Shown: piece after piece, positions 33,921-44,332 of the stretch
Layout of the letters: each line of letters begins with the position of its first letter
How positions within the stretch are numbered: position 1 is the first letter of the stretch
Assembly: GCA_002077045.2 (NCBI GenBank)
Contig: KZ111148.1
Span: 1,446,885 to 1,510,884, forward strand
DNA from: Rachicladosporium sp. CCFEE 5018
Lineage: Eukaryota > Ascomycota > Dothideomycetes > Cladosporiales > Cladosporiaceae
Direction of reading: 5' to 3'
DNA: 64,000 nucleotides
Notes under the pieces: model-generated
What the model saw: the letters and a program-made list of their open reading frames with translations, nothing else
The model's database searches: none
Told to the model about the DNA's origin: nothing
Position numbers and translations under genes: made by a program

Positions 33921-34442
33921 GGTTGAGGTTGGGTTGGTGTAGAGATGCTCAGTGTCTCTCGTTGGATGTCGATGTGATGAGTGTGCTGAGATAAGGTACT
34001 CCGTACTCGATGCGCGTGATTGAGATAGAGCAGTGAGAAGGAGACCAAAGGAGAAAGCAAGCAGAGCAACATCAACAACAGCCCAGCCAAAGAGAAGCAA
34101 GAAAGACAGACCAGCTCTGCGTAAACAGTGCGCTTCGCCCCTACTGTTAGAGCCACCTACCGTAGCTTCCATGCTCCAGAGATCAGTCGCATCCGGACTT
34201 GCTGCAGTATGAGATGCACCTTCGTGTCTCGCGTCACCGCCGCGCTCTGTAAAGGTATGAGTGTCATTCGACATATTCATACGCCCCTCTCAGCGGCCGT
34301 GAGCCATGATCTCTACCAGCCCTCCGCAGCCACATATATATTGCGCCTCCAGCGCCGTGCAAACCAATCAAATCGCCACCCCTCGCCGTCGTCTCGTAAG
34401 TGCAGTCAGTCCTCACGGATTCCTCGTCGTGCCGTCCACTGT
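33921..34442. other. Intergenic spacer upstream of the CFEM-like gene, copy B
   Basis: Counterpart of 2263-2782 with many substitutions. No gene or RNA recognised. Confidence 0.55.
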
Positions 34443-35978
34443 TCAATTCCCTCCCACCTCCACTCCACCGTTCGTCTGCGCCTGCGCCTTCTCCTCAGCC
34501 TCCTCCTCCTTCTCCTGCGCCTCCGTCCGCAACTCATAAGCCATCTCGAAGCACTCCGCCAACAAACTAATACAACTCCCCTGCCCCTCAGGAATCTCAT
34601 CTCCAATCCGAAACGCCCCATCCTTCTTCATATTATCAATACTGTTCAGCTTCATCGAATAAGGATACAGTTCCCTCGGACTATCCACGCCGCCATTATT
34701 CTGCACTTCAACAAGACATCGCTTCAGCGTCAACAGCTGGTTATATATCGGCAGCAGCGCTTCCGAAACTGGCTCCGAGGAGACGATGTACTGGTATATA
34801 AATGCGTAGGATTTGCGCAGGAGGTAGAGGAGGGTTCGCTGGGCGTGAAGGTCTGCGGGGCGGTTGAGGGCGTCTAGGAAATTCCCTTCTACGCGCGACT
34901 CGTCTATGCGGTCGAGCTGACGTTGGAAGGAGTAAAGATCGGTTTCGCGCAGGGACCAGGCGTGGGTTAGGTTCATTTGCTCGAGGTTGTTGCGGATTTT
35001 GAGGAGTTTGGTGTAGACTTCCTCGAAGCGGTCGTCGATTTTGCCTTTCCTGCGTGCTGTGTTAGTCGTCTTTGAGGGAGGTGGGAGGGGCATGGTAGGG
35101 GTACTTTTCTTGTACGATCTCGCACCACAGCAGACAGCGTGCGAGCAGACTCTTGACCACGACGTCGCCTTCTCGCGCGCCACCTTCTGTCAGTCTGATG
35201 GCTGCGAGTCGGTCGGCGTAGACTTCTTCTGCGCTCTGGCCTACATGTGAATCGCGAGTCTCGTGGAGTCCATCTTGTATCTCAAGAAGTTGTGCTTCGA
35301 ACTCCTTGACCTCTTGCTCTGGATACTGTCACTCTCATCAGCCTTACCCCATAGCATCTAACACCATCAATCACTCACCCTCGACCGCGTATTGCAAGCC
35401 GACAAACTCCGCAATATGCTCACAAGCTTCTGATACGTCGCCAGCATCTGCGGATCAAGCCTGCTCAACCCATCCCTCAACTCCGCCAACGTCTGCTTAC
35501 ACACCGCGATCCTCGCTTTCAGCAATGTGATCATATGTTCCGAATCATCCGGATGCCTCTCCACACTCGCCTCCCACTTGACGATATGCCCCTCAATCCC
35601 ATCCAAGTCCGCGGGACTGTAGAACCCCGCTTCCCGCAGATGGTCCAACAGTCGCTTCACAGTACTCACTGCCGAGTACACCGCAGGCGCCTCATTATTC
35701 CGCCCGATGGTCAGGAAGAACAGCGATATGAGCTGGAAGCAGTCGTCCAGTACTGTGTCCACTCGGTTCTGCTCGGTGCGCTTGTTCTCGCGGAGGGCGT
35801 TGAGGGAGGAGACTTGGGACAGCAGGGCGTTGTAGAGGGAGATGACATCTTGGGATTTAACGTAGGTGCTGCGGTCCTGTTTCAGGAGACTGAGCTTGTC
35901 GCGGAGGGTGAGGATTGAGTCGAGGATGGGCTGTTCGGCGGGGTCGAGGGGGGCGCGGAAGGCTGGGGAGTCGGTCAT
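34443..35978 (-). CDS. UPF0662 / DUF2408 family protein, copy B
   Basis: 475 residues, exons 35978..35379 (600 nt), 35325..35105 (221) and 35049..34443 (607) on the minus strand; donors GTGAGT and GTACCC, branch point CTAAC in intron 2. Same family and start as copy A (MTDSPAFRAPLDPAEQPIL). The middle exon, which no long frame shows on its own, reads YPEQEVKEFEAQLLEIQDG and LLARCLLWCEIVQEK. Exon 1 of copy A differs at a few positions around residue 140 (AEAKFYSPT versus REAGFYSPA). Function unknown; the family is conserved across fungi as single-copy genes, so keeping two intact copies is notable. Confidence 0.9.
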
Positions 35979-36359
35979 GGTGGCATTGATTGTCCTGGGG
36001 GGTTGTGAGGAGGTGTAAGTGTGGTGCTGATCTTTGCGTGTCACTGATTGCGCTGGTCACGAGACTCCCCAACTTCCCTTCGCTATCCGATACTCCACCA
36101 CTCGGCAGCTCCTGCCAAAGACCCCGCCCGCCCTGAGCCGCGATTGCCCTGATTGCCCTCGTGCCTTGTCGCCTCAGTCATCTCCGTCTCGCGCGCGAGT
36201 CATGCTCCCGAAGTCTTGGCACCAAAATTGCCCACCTGCAAATCCGCCCGCACCCTGACCTCACCCACGCCCTGCACTGCAATCGAGAAGAAGTCTTGCA
36301 CGTACGCGCCGAAACGTGTCTAGCATCTCATCTGCTATCACCATCCACATTAAACAAAG
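35979..36359. promoter_or_regulatory. Divergent promoter UPF0662 / RPP1, copy B
   Basis: 381 bases. The RPP1-proximal half matches copy A almost base for base, while the UPF0662-proximal part has indels. Confidence 0.5.
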
Positions 36360-36902
36360 ATGTCTACCTCGGAGCTCGCCACCTCCTACGCGGCCCTCAT
36401 CCTCGCCGATGATGGCATAGAGATCACTGTATGCCTGCCCTCCATCATTGCTCCCACCTTCATGGAGCATACACCCTACCACGGCTACTCTCAATCAGTT
36501 GCCCAACAGTCTTACTAATTGAATCCAACAGGCCGACAAACTCCAATCCCTCATCACCGCCGCCAAAGTCCCCGACGTCGAGCCCATCTGGACGACCCTC
36601 TTCGCTAAGGCCCTCGAGGGCAAGGACGTCAAGGACCTGCTGCTGAACGTCGGCTCCGGAGGCGGTGCCGCTGCTGCGCCTGCTGCTGGTGGCGCGGCTG
36701 GAGGAGCTGCTGGAGGTGCCGTGGAGGAGGCGAAGCCTGAGGAGAAGGAGGAGGGTGAGTTTACCCGTCTTGTCGTTGCGTTGTGGAGGACCGGAATGGA
36801 CGAAGCGATTAGAGGGATGACAGGAGTTGTGTGTGCTAACGAATTTGTGTCACAGAGAAGGAAGAGTCCGACGAGGACATGGGTTTCGGCCTCTTCGACT
36901 AA
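36360..36902 (+). CDS. RPP1: 60S acidic ribosomal protein P1, copy B
   Basis: 112 residues, exons 36360..36428, 36532..36754, 36856..36902. Same domain order as copy A: helical dimerisation domain, Gly/Ala hinge, charged stretch, tail ESDEDMGFGLFD that contacts translation GTPases. Exon lengths (69, 223, 47) equal copy A. The second intron has diverged strongly from copy A while both splice sites are kept, which is expected for two functional copies. Confidence 0.96.
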
Positions 36903-37540
36903 GCGCTCGGTTTCGAATCGACACGGTCACGGTGTACATTGCTGGCAGATCGCGCAGGCTACTGAACGGCAACACGACAACGAAATCGTTGCTTCACGGA
37001 GTAATGTATGTCGTTGCAGCCAACGCAAGCTAGACCATGCAAATACAATCGCCGCTGCACGTCCCAATTGCAGCACCTGCTCAGGTCTTTCATTTCACAT
37101 GTACCTCGTAAATAAGTCTCATCGGTGGCACCTCGCTTGATCTAGTGGCTGGCTAGACGTCGCCGTCTCTATCATACAAAGTGCTCTGTCCCCAATGCAC
37201 TATAGCCTGCCAACGCTATGTAGTCTTCCCCAGGAGCTGCCAAATGCGTTCCCACTTCCGTGAGAGCGGGCGACTACTCTACTGTTACAAGCGCAATCCT
37301 TCGTCTGCGCTATCATTCATCGGCCGTTCAATGCGTGCTCCCATCTCATGAACCAAGCGAGCAAGCAATGCCCTGCAGATGCACCAACTCAACCCATTCA
37401 CACTCAGCGCCCACTAAGAGTGCCTCTCATCGTTGATACGCCCTCTCCAGATCCAGGTTCGCAGCATGCCATTCTGCTGCTGCTGCTGCCGCCGCCGCCG
37501 CCGCCGTACAAATATCAAGTAACCTCACGCAACGTTCATC
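36903..37540. other. Convergent spacer RPP1 / SOG2, copy B
   Basis: Counterpart of 5269-5880 with scattered differences and a differently sized microsatellite. No gene recognised. Confidence 0.55.
37474..37506. repeat. Triplet microsatellite (CTG)5(CCG)6
   Basis: Direct reading. On the SOG2 strand it reads CGG/CAG and lies about 35-70 bases past the SOG2 stop, close to a possible AG acceptor if a last intron exists. Confidence 0.9.
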
Positions 37541-40500
37541 TTACCTCAAATTCCCCGCCGCATCTCGCCTCAGCCCTCCCGCACTCGCGCTCCCACCGCA
37601 CTCTCCTCTCGTCCCCGGAAACGCAGGTCCGAGAATCGTATCACCCCTCTCATGCTGCAGTCCCGCGCCCAAAGTACTTCTAATATCCCCAAACCGTAGA
37701 TCCGTAGCCGACTGCGTCGCTTGCGGCAGTTGCGTAATATGCGCCGGCAGGCCACCCGCGTTGTTGGACATTTGGTACGGCATGCGCAGGATGTTGTGCA
37801 TATCGCGGATTCCACCGCCGAGTAAGGCGGGGCCGCCTTGGAACGAGTAGTCGTTTTGGAGCTGGAGGGTGCTTGCTGAAGGGACTAGACTGGCTTGGGC
37901 GGCGGTGCCGAGAGCGGCGGCGAGGGGTGTGGCGTAGGTGCCTCCTCCTGCTGTTAAGGGGCCGGGTGGGATCGGATGCGAGGACGTTGTGGTGATTGAG
38001 AGGCTCGGCGGGAGCGGGTTCGAGGAGGCGTGGAGACGCATGTGTTGTTGGTAGAGTGGGGAGGAGGAGATTATCTTCGAGGCTTCCTTGAGGCAGCGTT
38101 GCAGTGGCCGCATGACGCGGCGCACGGCGGTGATGTCTATTCTGTTCTGGGCTAAGATCTTGACTTCGGAGGCGAGGTCGGTCCAGGTCTGCGGGACGTT
38201 AGTATTGGGGTTGTTGGGGTATATAAGTGCGCGCGGCTTCGCAGCCGCTGGTGCTTGTGCTAGTGCTGGGAAAGGAGTACATGAACGTGCTGGGGCTAGG
38301 GGAATGTGCTTCTGGTACGCGAAAGGCCTGTGACGCAAGAACACCGTGGGGGCCTTGGTGTACTGCTTCCACGGCCGGACGGGCGCACGAGTTGGGCGCG
38401 AAAGAGCAGGAGGAAGTTTAGGAGAAGGGGTGGGCTTTACCGAAACGAAGGCGTCGCACAGCAGCCAGAAGTCTCGCTGCTTGCGTACACCCGGGTCTTT
38501 CAATCTCAGCGTCATTAGTCGATTGTGTAGTGCGTCATTCGCGCGTATGACTGTCTTGCATTTGTCGAGCGCGATGGTCCAGGCTGCTGCGACTTGACCG
38601 CGGCCGGCGGAAGTTTCAGCGTTCTCTCGCTGTTTCTTGAACTCTGCTAGACAAAGCGGAAGATCTGAAAGGGCGAGCTCGCAGGCGCTTCGGAGCTTAA
38701 AGAAGATGCGCTCGAAGGCTAGGTCACCTTCGTCGCTGTCTTCGGCTGCTGCAACACTGCGGAGGGTGTTACTGCGTGAAGGGAGGGAAGTGTTGAATGA
38801 GCCGCCTGAGCGAGGTGTCGTGGCGCTGAGCGAGGATGCGCTGAGTGAAGTCATGGTGTTCGTGCGACTGCTGGCGCTGCTGTTGAGTGGCACTGGTGGC
38901 GGCATGGTACGAAGCGTGGCGTTGCTGCTGGTGCTGCGAAGAATTGTATTGCCGCGCAGACGACGGCTTGTGGTTGGTCTAGGTTGCGTTGGGGTGACGG
39001 TCTTGGTACTCCAAGCTTGAGACGCGCGCAGACGCTTCTCAGGCGGCCGAACCACAATCATGAAGCCGAGCACCTTGCAGATGTTGCGCGCTTCCAGCAT
39101 CGTCATGTAAACTTGATGAAGCAAGCAGCGAATGAAGAGCGGCTCGACGCTGCTCACGATCTTCTGAACGCTGCCCTTCAGCTCTCTCACGACCATTTCG
39201 TAGGCTTTGAGGGTGCTGCATGCGACTGAAACGAGTCCTTTAGGTGCTGCATATTGTAGGTCTTCGGTCATACGCCCGATATGCTGGTCGAGTCCGTCGA
39301 GGTGATCCCCAGCTGCATACAATTGGCGCTCCAGCATCGTCTTCTTCGGTGTTGACGCCTTCATCCCACGAGCTACGTGCCCGGTTGAGCGATGTAGCTC
39401 ATGGAGAATATAGCTCAGACGCTTCGTCGCTTGTAGACCAGTAGCAGGCGACGAACCCTGAGGTTTCGTGGCTGGCAACGGCTTGGGCGTAGGTCCACGA
39501 TCAAAGCGATCGTCAACTGGGCTAGTTGCGCGCGAGGACGCCGCGCTTGTCGCTGTAGAGACACTGCGGTACAGCGAAGACATGCTGGCCTTGCGCGAGT
39601 TGGGCGGTCGAACCGTTGCAGTACTCGAGCGAGCCGAGGCTTGACCGCTCATTTCGTTGACTGCGCTCAGATCAAGCGTGTTGCTAACATTGCGCTTGCT
39701 TGGCACGAAGCCTTGCCGGCGCGCACGCAGGCTGGCGGTACTCGACACAGTCTCGCTACGGCTGCGGGAGAAGTCGCCCCCGGATGTCAGCAGAGGTGCG
39801 ATGCCGGGGCGTCTGCTTTGAAGGCCCAGACTGCCGAGCGTCTGCGATGTGATTCGTGCGTGCGAGCGGGACGGGATCGGAGGTACATTGTTGGGTGGTG
39901 AAGGTCCAGTATTGAAATCGGGTAGCGCATCGATACCGCTGATGCTTGGGCGTACTGGGAAGCGTCCACCGAAGCCGCGCTTGACTGGACGTGGTGTCTC
40001 GACGTTACTCTCACTTGTGTCGCTCTCCCCTCCATTCATCATCCTCTCCCGCAGTGCGGCCTGCTTGAGGAACCTCTTCACCTGCTGACACACATCTTTT
40101 TCCTTCTCGGTCTCAAGCGACACAGTACTCCCATCCATCGACTGCGCAAAGACTTCCGGCGGCGGGAATTCAATCGGATTCTCATCGAACTTCAGCTTGC
40201 TAAGGCTCGTCATCTCCCCAAGCGAGAGCGGGAGTCGCGTGATTTTGTTCCTTGCCACAGCCAAGAACTTCAGCGAAGTCATACGCTTGATACCCTCTGG
40301 AATCGCCACAATGCGATTCTTGCTAATGTCCAGAATCTCCAGCTTTGACAACTGCAAGATCGCCTCGGGAAAGTTGCGCAGTCCATTCCATCGCACATTC
40401 AAGTAGCGCAAGCGGTCGCAGTGGACAATCTGCGTTGGCACATTGATCGCCGGATTGTGCGATAGAGCCAGACGCTCGACCTTATCTCTAATCAATCCCA

Positions 40501-40741
40501 CAACCTCGACTGGCAAATCCCGTATGTTTTTATGACTCAAGTCGAGTGTCACGCCGGAGTGTGCATCGCGCGGCAAGTCGCCCGAACTCGTGGTGACCAC
40601 GCGCGCGAGGTGTTCATCGTCGATATCCAGTTCTTTCTTGACGAAGGCTATGATGTCTGCGGCGGCCATGAAAGGGCGGCCATCGGATGAGCCTCCGGTG
40701 TCTGAAGCCATTGCATTCTGCGCTGTCGCGCGCGCAGTCAT
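37541..40741 (-). CDS. SOG2: SOG2-type leucine-rich repeat RAM-pathway protein, copy B, intact
   Basis: 1066-residue single-exon frame. Leucine-rich repeats at about 65-215 (LDLSHKNIRDLPVEVV, LEILDISKNRIVAIPEG, LKFLAVARNKITRLPLSLGE), a Ser/Thr/Pro linker with likely kinase sites (about 240-450), then the conserved helical region from LSYILHELHRSTGHVARG to the C-terminus. The last 240 residues, lost in copy A, include LASEVKILAQNRIDITAVRR and a Gly/Ala/Leu-rich end. It works with Mob2/Cbk1-type kinase in polarity and septation. The start was taken at ATG 40741; a second ATG 10 codons on (MASDTGG) is equally plausible. The stop lies in AGGTAAGAT, so a terminal intron cannot be excluded. Confidence 0.93.
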   Translation of the reverse strand: MTARATAQNAMASDTGGSSDGRPFMAAADIIAFVKKELDIDDEHLARVVTTSSGDLPRDAHSGVTLDLSHKNIRDLPVEVVGLIRDKVERLALSHNPAINVPTQIVHCDRLRYLNVRWNGLRNFPEAILQLSKLEILDISKNRIVAIPEGIKRMTSLKFLAVARNKITRLPLSLGEMTSLSKLKFDENPIEFPPPEVFAQSMDGSTVSLETEKEKDVCQQVKRFLKQAALRERMMNGGESDTSESNVETPRPVKRGFGGRFPVRPSISGIDALPDFNTGPSPPNNVPPIPSRSHARITSQTLGSLGLQSRRPGIAPLLTSGGDFSRSRSETVSSTASLRARRQGFVPSKRNVSNTLDLSAVNEMSGQASARSSTATVRPPNSRKASMSSLYRSVSTATSAASSRATSPVDDRFDRGPTPKPLPATKPQGSSPATGLQATKRLSYILHELHRSTGHVARGMKASTPKKTMLERQLYAAGDHLDGLDQHIGRMTEDLQYAAPKGLVSVACSTLKAYEMVVRELKGSVQKIVSSVEPLFIRCLLHQVYMTMLEARNICKVLGFMIVVRPPEKRLRASQAWSTKTVTPTQPRPTTSRRLRGNTILRSTSSNATLRTMPPPVPLNSSASSRTNTMTSLSASSLSATTPRSGGSFNTSLPSRSNTLRSVAAAEDSDEGDLAFERIFFKLRSACELALSDLPLCLAEFKKQRENAETSAGRGQVAAAWTIALDKCKTVIRANDALHNRLMTLRLKDPGVRKQRDFWLLCDAFVSVKPTPSPKLPPALSRPTRAPVRPWKQYTKAPTVFLRHRPFAYQKHIPLAPARSCTPFPALAQAPAAAKPRALIYPNNPNTNVPQTWTDLASEVKILAQNRIDITAVRRVMRPLQRCLKEASKIISSSPLYQQHMRLHASSNPLPPSLSITTTSSHPIPPGPLTAGGGTYATPLAAALGTAAQASLVPSASTLQLQNDYSFQGGPALLGGGIRDMHNILRMPYQMSNNAGGLPAHITQLPQATQSATDLRFGDIRSTLGAGLQHERGDTILGPAFPGTRGECGGSASAGGLRRDAAGNLR

Positions 40742-41114
40742 GCAATGTGGTGGTCGTGGAGCGGAGTTGTATGGCGACGGTGAGCAGTGGGTATTAACCA
40801 GGAGGATGTAGAAGATAGGCTGCCATGGTCGCTGCGGGCGCGTTTGAGGTGCGGATTATGTTGCGTGGAGTGAAGCGTGCTAGTGGACTCCACGAGACGC
40901 AGCGTACCTGCGCTAGCGTGGGTACTGGGCTGGCACCACCAAGCGCGTATGGGCGAATCCTAGCTTGCACATGCTTGATCGCAAATCCTGTCGCTCTTGT
41001 GTCTTCACCTATCACATTTGCCTTCACTCAAGTGATTCGCACGAACCACGCGACTGACGTTGTCATAGTGTGGCAGCCTAGTCTTCGGTCACGTGCTATT
41101 GGAAACATGTCTCG
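40742..41114. promoter_or_regulatory. Divergent promoter SOG2 / lipoate ligase, copy B
   Basis: 373 bases, counterpart of 9082-9453, strongly diverged near the lipoate ligase start. Confidence 0.5.
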
Positions 41115-42421
41115 ATGAAACTACCTTCGGCCGTGCTCTGGAGGCCATTGGGCATATCACGATGGAGATCAGGGACCAAGTCAGCCATTATCTGGTCACA
41201 TAGCCGTCTTCTTCACACCACTCCTGCTTGTCACCAGGCTGTCAAATCCTACATCTCCTCCTCCCACTCCCCTGACCTCAACCTCTCCCTCGAACACCAC
41301 CTCCTGTCCCACTCCCCCGAGGCGTCCACAATCCTGATCCTCTATCGCAACCGCCCAAGTATAATCATCGGCCGGAATCAGAACCCCTGGCTGGAAACCA
41401 ATCTGTCACTTCTACGAAATGCTTCTTCCCTGGGGATCTCCGAACCGGTCGAACTCGTCCGTCGCCGCAGCGGGGGCGGTACAGTCTTCCACGACCTAGG
41501 GAATGTTAACTGGACTGTCATCTGCCCTTCCGCAGACTTCACGCGGGACAAGCATGCCGAGATGGTTGTGCGTGCTTTGCGGTCGCTTGGCGTGGCAAGG
41601 GCGAGGGTCAACGAACGGCATGATATCGTTCTCGATCAGGGTCAGCAGTCCGCTGCCGTGGATCCGGACGATACGCATGTCACGCCCTTCACCAGCAAAG
41701 ACATAACGCCTTTGAAGGTCTCTGGATCTGCTTACAAGCTGACTCGTGGGCGGGCACTGCATCATGGCACTTGTTTACTCACGAGTCCGAATTTGGGAGT
41801 CATTCCCAAGTTGCTGCGGAGTCCGGCCAAGGCCTTCATGTCTGCGAGGGGCGTTGAGAGCATGAGCTCACCGGTTGGAAATTTGGGGTTGGAGGTGGAG
41901 GACTTCATTCGAGCTGTACAGAGGGAGTTCGGGACGATGCATGGCAGTGCGAAGATCGTGGAGGTGGAGGACTTGGGGAAGGGTTGGGCTGACAGGACAG
42001 GGGTCTCAGAGGGCGTCACGGAGCTGAAGGTATGTTGTATGATTCGCAGACCAATTCATACGCACGCTAATATCGTCGGGTGTAGTCGCCCGAATGGACA
42101 TTCCGCCAGACGCCACAGTTCACACTCTCATCTACGCCTTTGCCAGGCAAAAGGCCCGATGCTTCCGTGGCTTTAGATCCCGAGGTAGCCTCTGTTGACA
42201 TCACAGTCCGATATGGCGCTATCACAGCTGCCAACCTCCTGCTCACCAGCACGGCTGGCGCAACTTTCGCCATGGGCGATTCGCTCATTGGCAAGCGTGT
42301 GCATGAGATTGTAGACTGGCAACAGGAATTACCTGTGCCGGCAGACGCTTCCTTCGCCGCGTCCTGCGAACAGGCGACTGCTTGGCTCAGCAAGATGATA
42401 CCTAGCGTGGTACAGTTTTAA
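41115..42421 (+). CDS. Lipoate-protein ligase A family (mitochondrial), copy B
   Basis: 416 residues, exons 41115..42029 and 42086..42421; donor GTATGT, acceptor GTAG. Transit-like N-terminus with RLLHTTPAC, hallmark RRRSGGGTVFHDLGNVNW, and SGSAYKLTRGRALHHGT. The catalytic core is nearly identical to copy A, but the transit region and the second exon differ (SPEWTFRQTPQF, and VVQF in place of VA at the end). Clustering of changes in the transit peptide and C-terminus fits relaxed constraint there. Confidence 0.92.
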
Positions 42422-42437
42422 CGCTCCAACACGAGCT

Positions 42438-43886
42438 TCAGCCCTTCTCGGCTTCGCGAATGAGTCTGAGCACATCTCCGACCAGGTACAGACTCCCAGC
42501 TATGATGACTGGTCCGCCGTTGGAAGCCTGACAGGCGGCTTTGAGTCCGCTCTCGACATCCGCACCAAGCGATTGCCGTTGGCCGGACTCCGTGTCATTT
42601 CTGTTCGTCACCTCCCGCACAGCCTGCAACACTTTTTCCGCAGACATTGCTTTGACCCATGGCATACCGTCGACCTCGCCAAATTCGACTGTCAGTACAT
42701 CGTCCTCTGTCTCTACACCAAATCCCTTGATCAAAGCAGCTACATCTTTGGTGCTGCTGGCGGCGAGGAGCCAGGTCCTGCGCTTTGCGTCTGGGAAGCG
42801 GGTCTCGATGGTCTCGCGGAGTGCTAGCGCGGCCTCTGCGTTGTGCGCACCGTCCAGCAGTAAGGGCTCTACCCGGGACGTGAGAGCGGTGAGAGTGAGC
42901 ATCTGGCTCCTTCCTGGATTCGTGACTTGCGCAGGTACGGCGAGGAGAGACTGGACTAGAGCGACGTAGTGAGGGAGAAGTTCCGATGTCGAAGGAGGAG
43001 CTGAAGACTTGGGAATGCGCTTCAGTTTCTGGAGGGCTAACCATGTCGAACGAAAGGCCAGGATCGCATTGGCGCGCTCGTGTGTTCCGAGGGACGCGGG
43101 GAAGTCGTAGTCTGTACTAGCGGTGTCTCCTGAGGCTGTTCTTGACGCAGAGAAATGCACTGGTAGGCCGACGTCAGTGGTTTCGAATTCGCTTCGGGAG
43201 CTGGTCACATCAGCTCCAACCTCATCCGCGATGGCTTCGAACACTTCCGCGACCTCTTCCTGGACGCTATCGCCATACACAACAGGCACGCCCTTCTTCA
43301 TGATCCCTGCTTTCTCCCTCGCAATCGCGGCCAGGCTATCGCCAAGCCACTCCTGGTGATCAAGCGAGATAGAGGCCAGCGTCGTGATCAAAGGCTTCGC
43401 TCTCGTGGGCGCTCCTTTGCCAGGAGACAGAACGGAAGCATCAACAGGCTGACCCAAAATATTGGTCGCGTCGAGTCTCCCGCCCATTCCTACCTCTACG
43501 ACTGCAACATCGACCTTCGCCTGAGTGAACAGCTTGAACGCAGTTGCCGTCAGTACCTCGAACTCGCTCGCGCCGATGCCGCCTCCAGCATTTTGACCTT
43601 TGAGCTTGCTCTCAATTCGCTTAAATTCCCCGTCATCGACGACTAGGCCGTCGATAGTGATGCAATCCCATCGATCGATCAAATGAGGACTCGTGAATCT
43701 GCCGTGAGAGATTCGGGATTGATTGAGGTGAGTGCGGTAGGTTGAGGCGTTATACGCATCTAGCATAGCGGAGATGTAAGTGCAGACTGAGCCTTTGCCA
43801 TTTGTGCCTGCTACGTGGATTACTGGCCAGGGGAGGGGAGTGGTGGCGAGGAGACGAGAGATACGGGAGAGACCTGGGGTGATCAT
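42438..43886 (-). CDS. FOL3: Dihydrofolate synthase / folylpolyglutamate synthase, copy B, complete
   Basis: 482 residues. Mur-ligase fold: P-loop HVAGTNGKGSVCTY near residue 35, FTSPHL, VEVGMGGRLDATN (metal and glutamate handling), SISLDHQEWLG with the conserved His, EKAGIMKKG carrying the Lys that is carbamylated in this family, and the C-terminal domain with LLDGAHN. The short start MITPGLSRISRLL and the SISLDHQ motif fit the dihydrofolate-synthase branch (yeast Fol3) better than the longer mitochondrial folylpolyglutamate synthase. ATG 43886 is the first ATG in the frame; the frame is open for 19 more codons upstream (LERQEVLK just before the ATG), so an upstream exon is conceivable. The lipoate ligase ends 16 bases away, tail to tail. 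Confidence 0.93.
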   Translation of the reverse strand: MITPGLSRISRLLATTPLPWPVIHVAGTNGKGSVCTYISAMLDAYNASTYRTHLNQSRISHGRFTSPHLIDRWDCITIDGLVVDDGEFKRIESKLKGQNAGGGIGASEFEVLTATAFKLFTQAKVDVAVVEVGMGGRLDATNILGQPVDASVLSPGKGAPTRAKPLITTLASISLDHQEWLGDSLAAIAREKAGIMKKGVPVVYGDSVQEEVAEVFEAIADEVGADVTSSRSEFETTDVGLPVHFSASRTASGDTASTDYDFPASLGTHERANAILAFRSTWLALQKLKRIPKSSAPPSTSELLPHYVALVQSLLAVPAQVTNPGRSQMLTLTALTSRVEPLLLDGAHNAEAALALRETIETRFPDAKRRTWLLAASSTKDVAALIKGFGVETEDDVLTVEFGEVDGMPWVKAMSAEKVLQAVREVTNRNDTESGQRQSLGADVESGLKAACQASNGGPVIIAGSLYLVGDVLRLIREAEKG

Positions 43887-44332
43887 CTTGAGGACTTCCT
43901 GGCGCTCAAGCAACGCGAATCCCGATGGTAGTATCTACAACGCCTCTCGATAGCCGGGTGGCGGGTGCTTGGCCTGCTCATCGAGCCGGTTCTGGGTTCC
44001 GAGCCGCATCAACGGAAGAGAGCATGTCTACAGCAACTTCAAGTGGCTGATCGAGCGGCGTGGAAAGATTGTCGTCGACGACTGAGCTTTCCCAATTAAG
44101 GACTGTAAGTGAAGCATGCAGGTCGCACGTGCATTCGCATTAGCGCGCGGGGCGGTCCGACGGCTCCTCAAAAGTCAAGCGTGGCGGCTGAACGAGGCAA
44201 CGCGACAACGGACAATTGACGATTCAATAGTAACATCTCCACTCCGCCCTTTGCTTCTTCAATCTCCCCTCATTGCGGTCGCGTAGCTGGTCTAACACCG
44301 CCACATCACTTTTCCGCGCTCACACCGCAGCC
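43887..44332. promoter_or_regulatory. Divergent promoter FOL3 / conserved fungal gene, copy B
   Basis: 446 bases, about 98-99% identical to 59874-60319. The segment 43921-44090 has no difference from copy A. Read on the plus strand it holds a stop-free frame ending VYSNFKWLIERRGKIVVDD before TGA 44082-44084, without an ATG. Confidence 0.6.
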
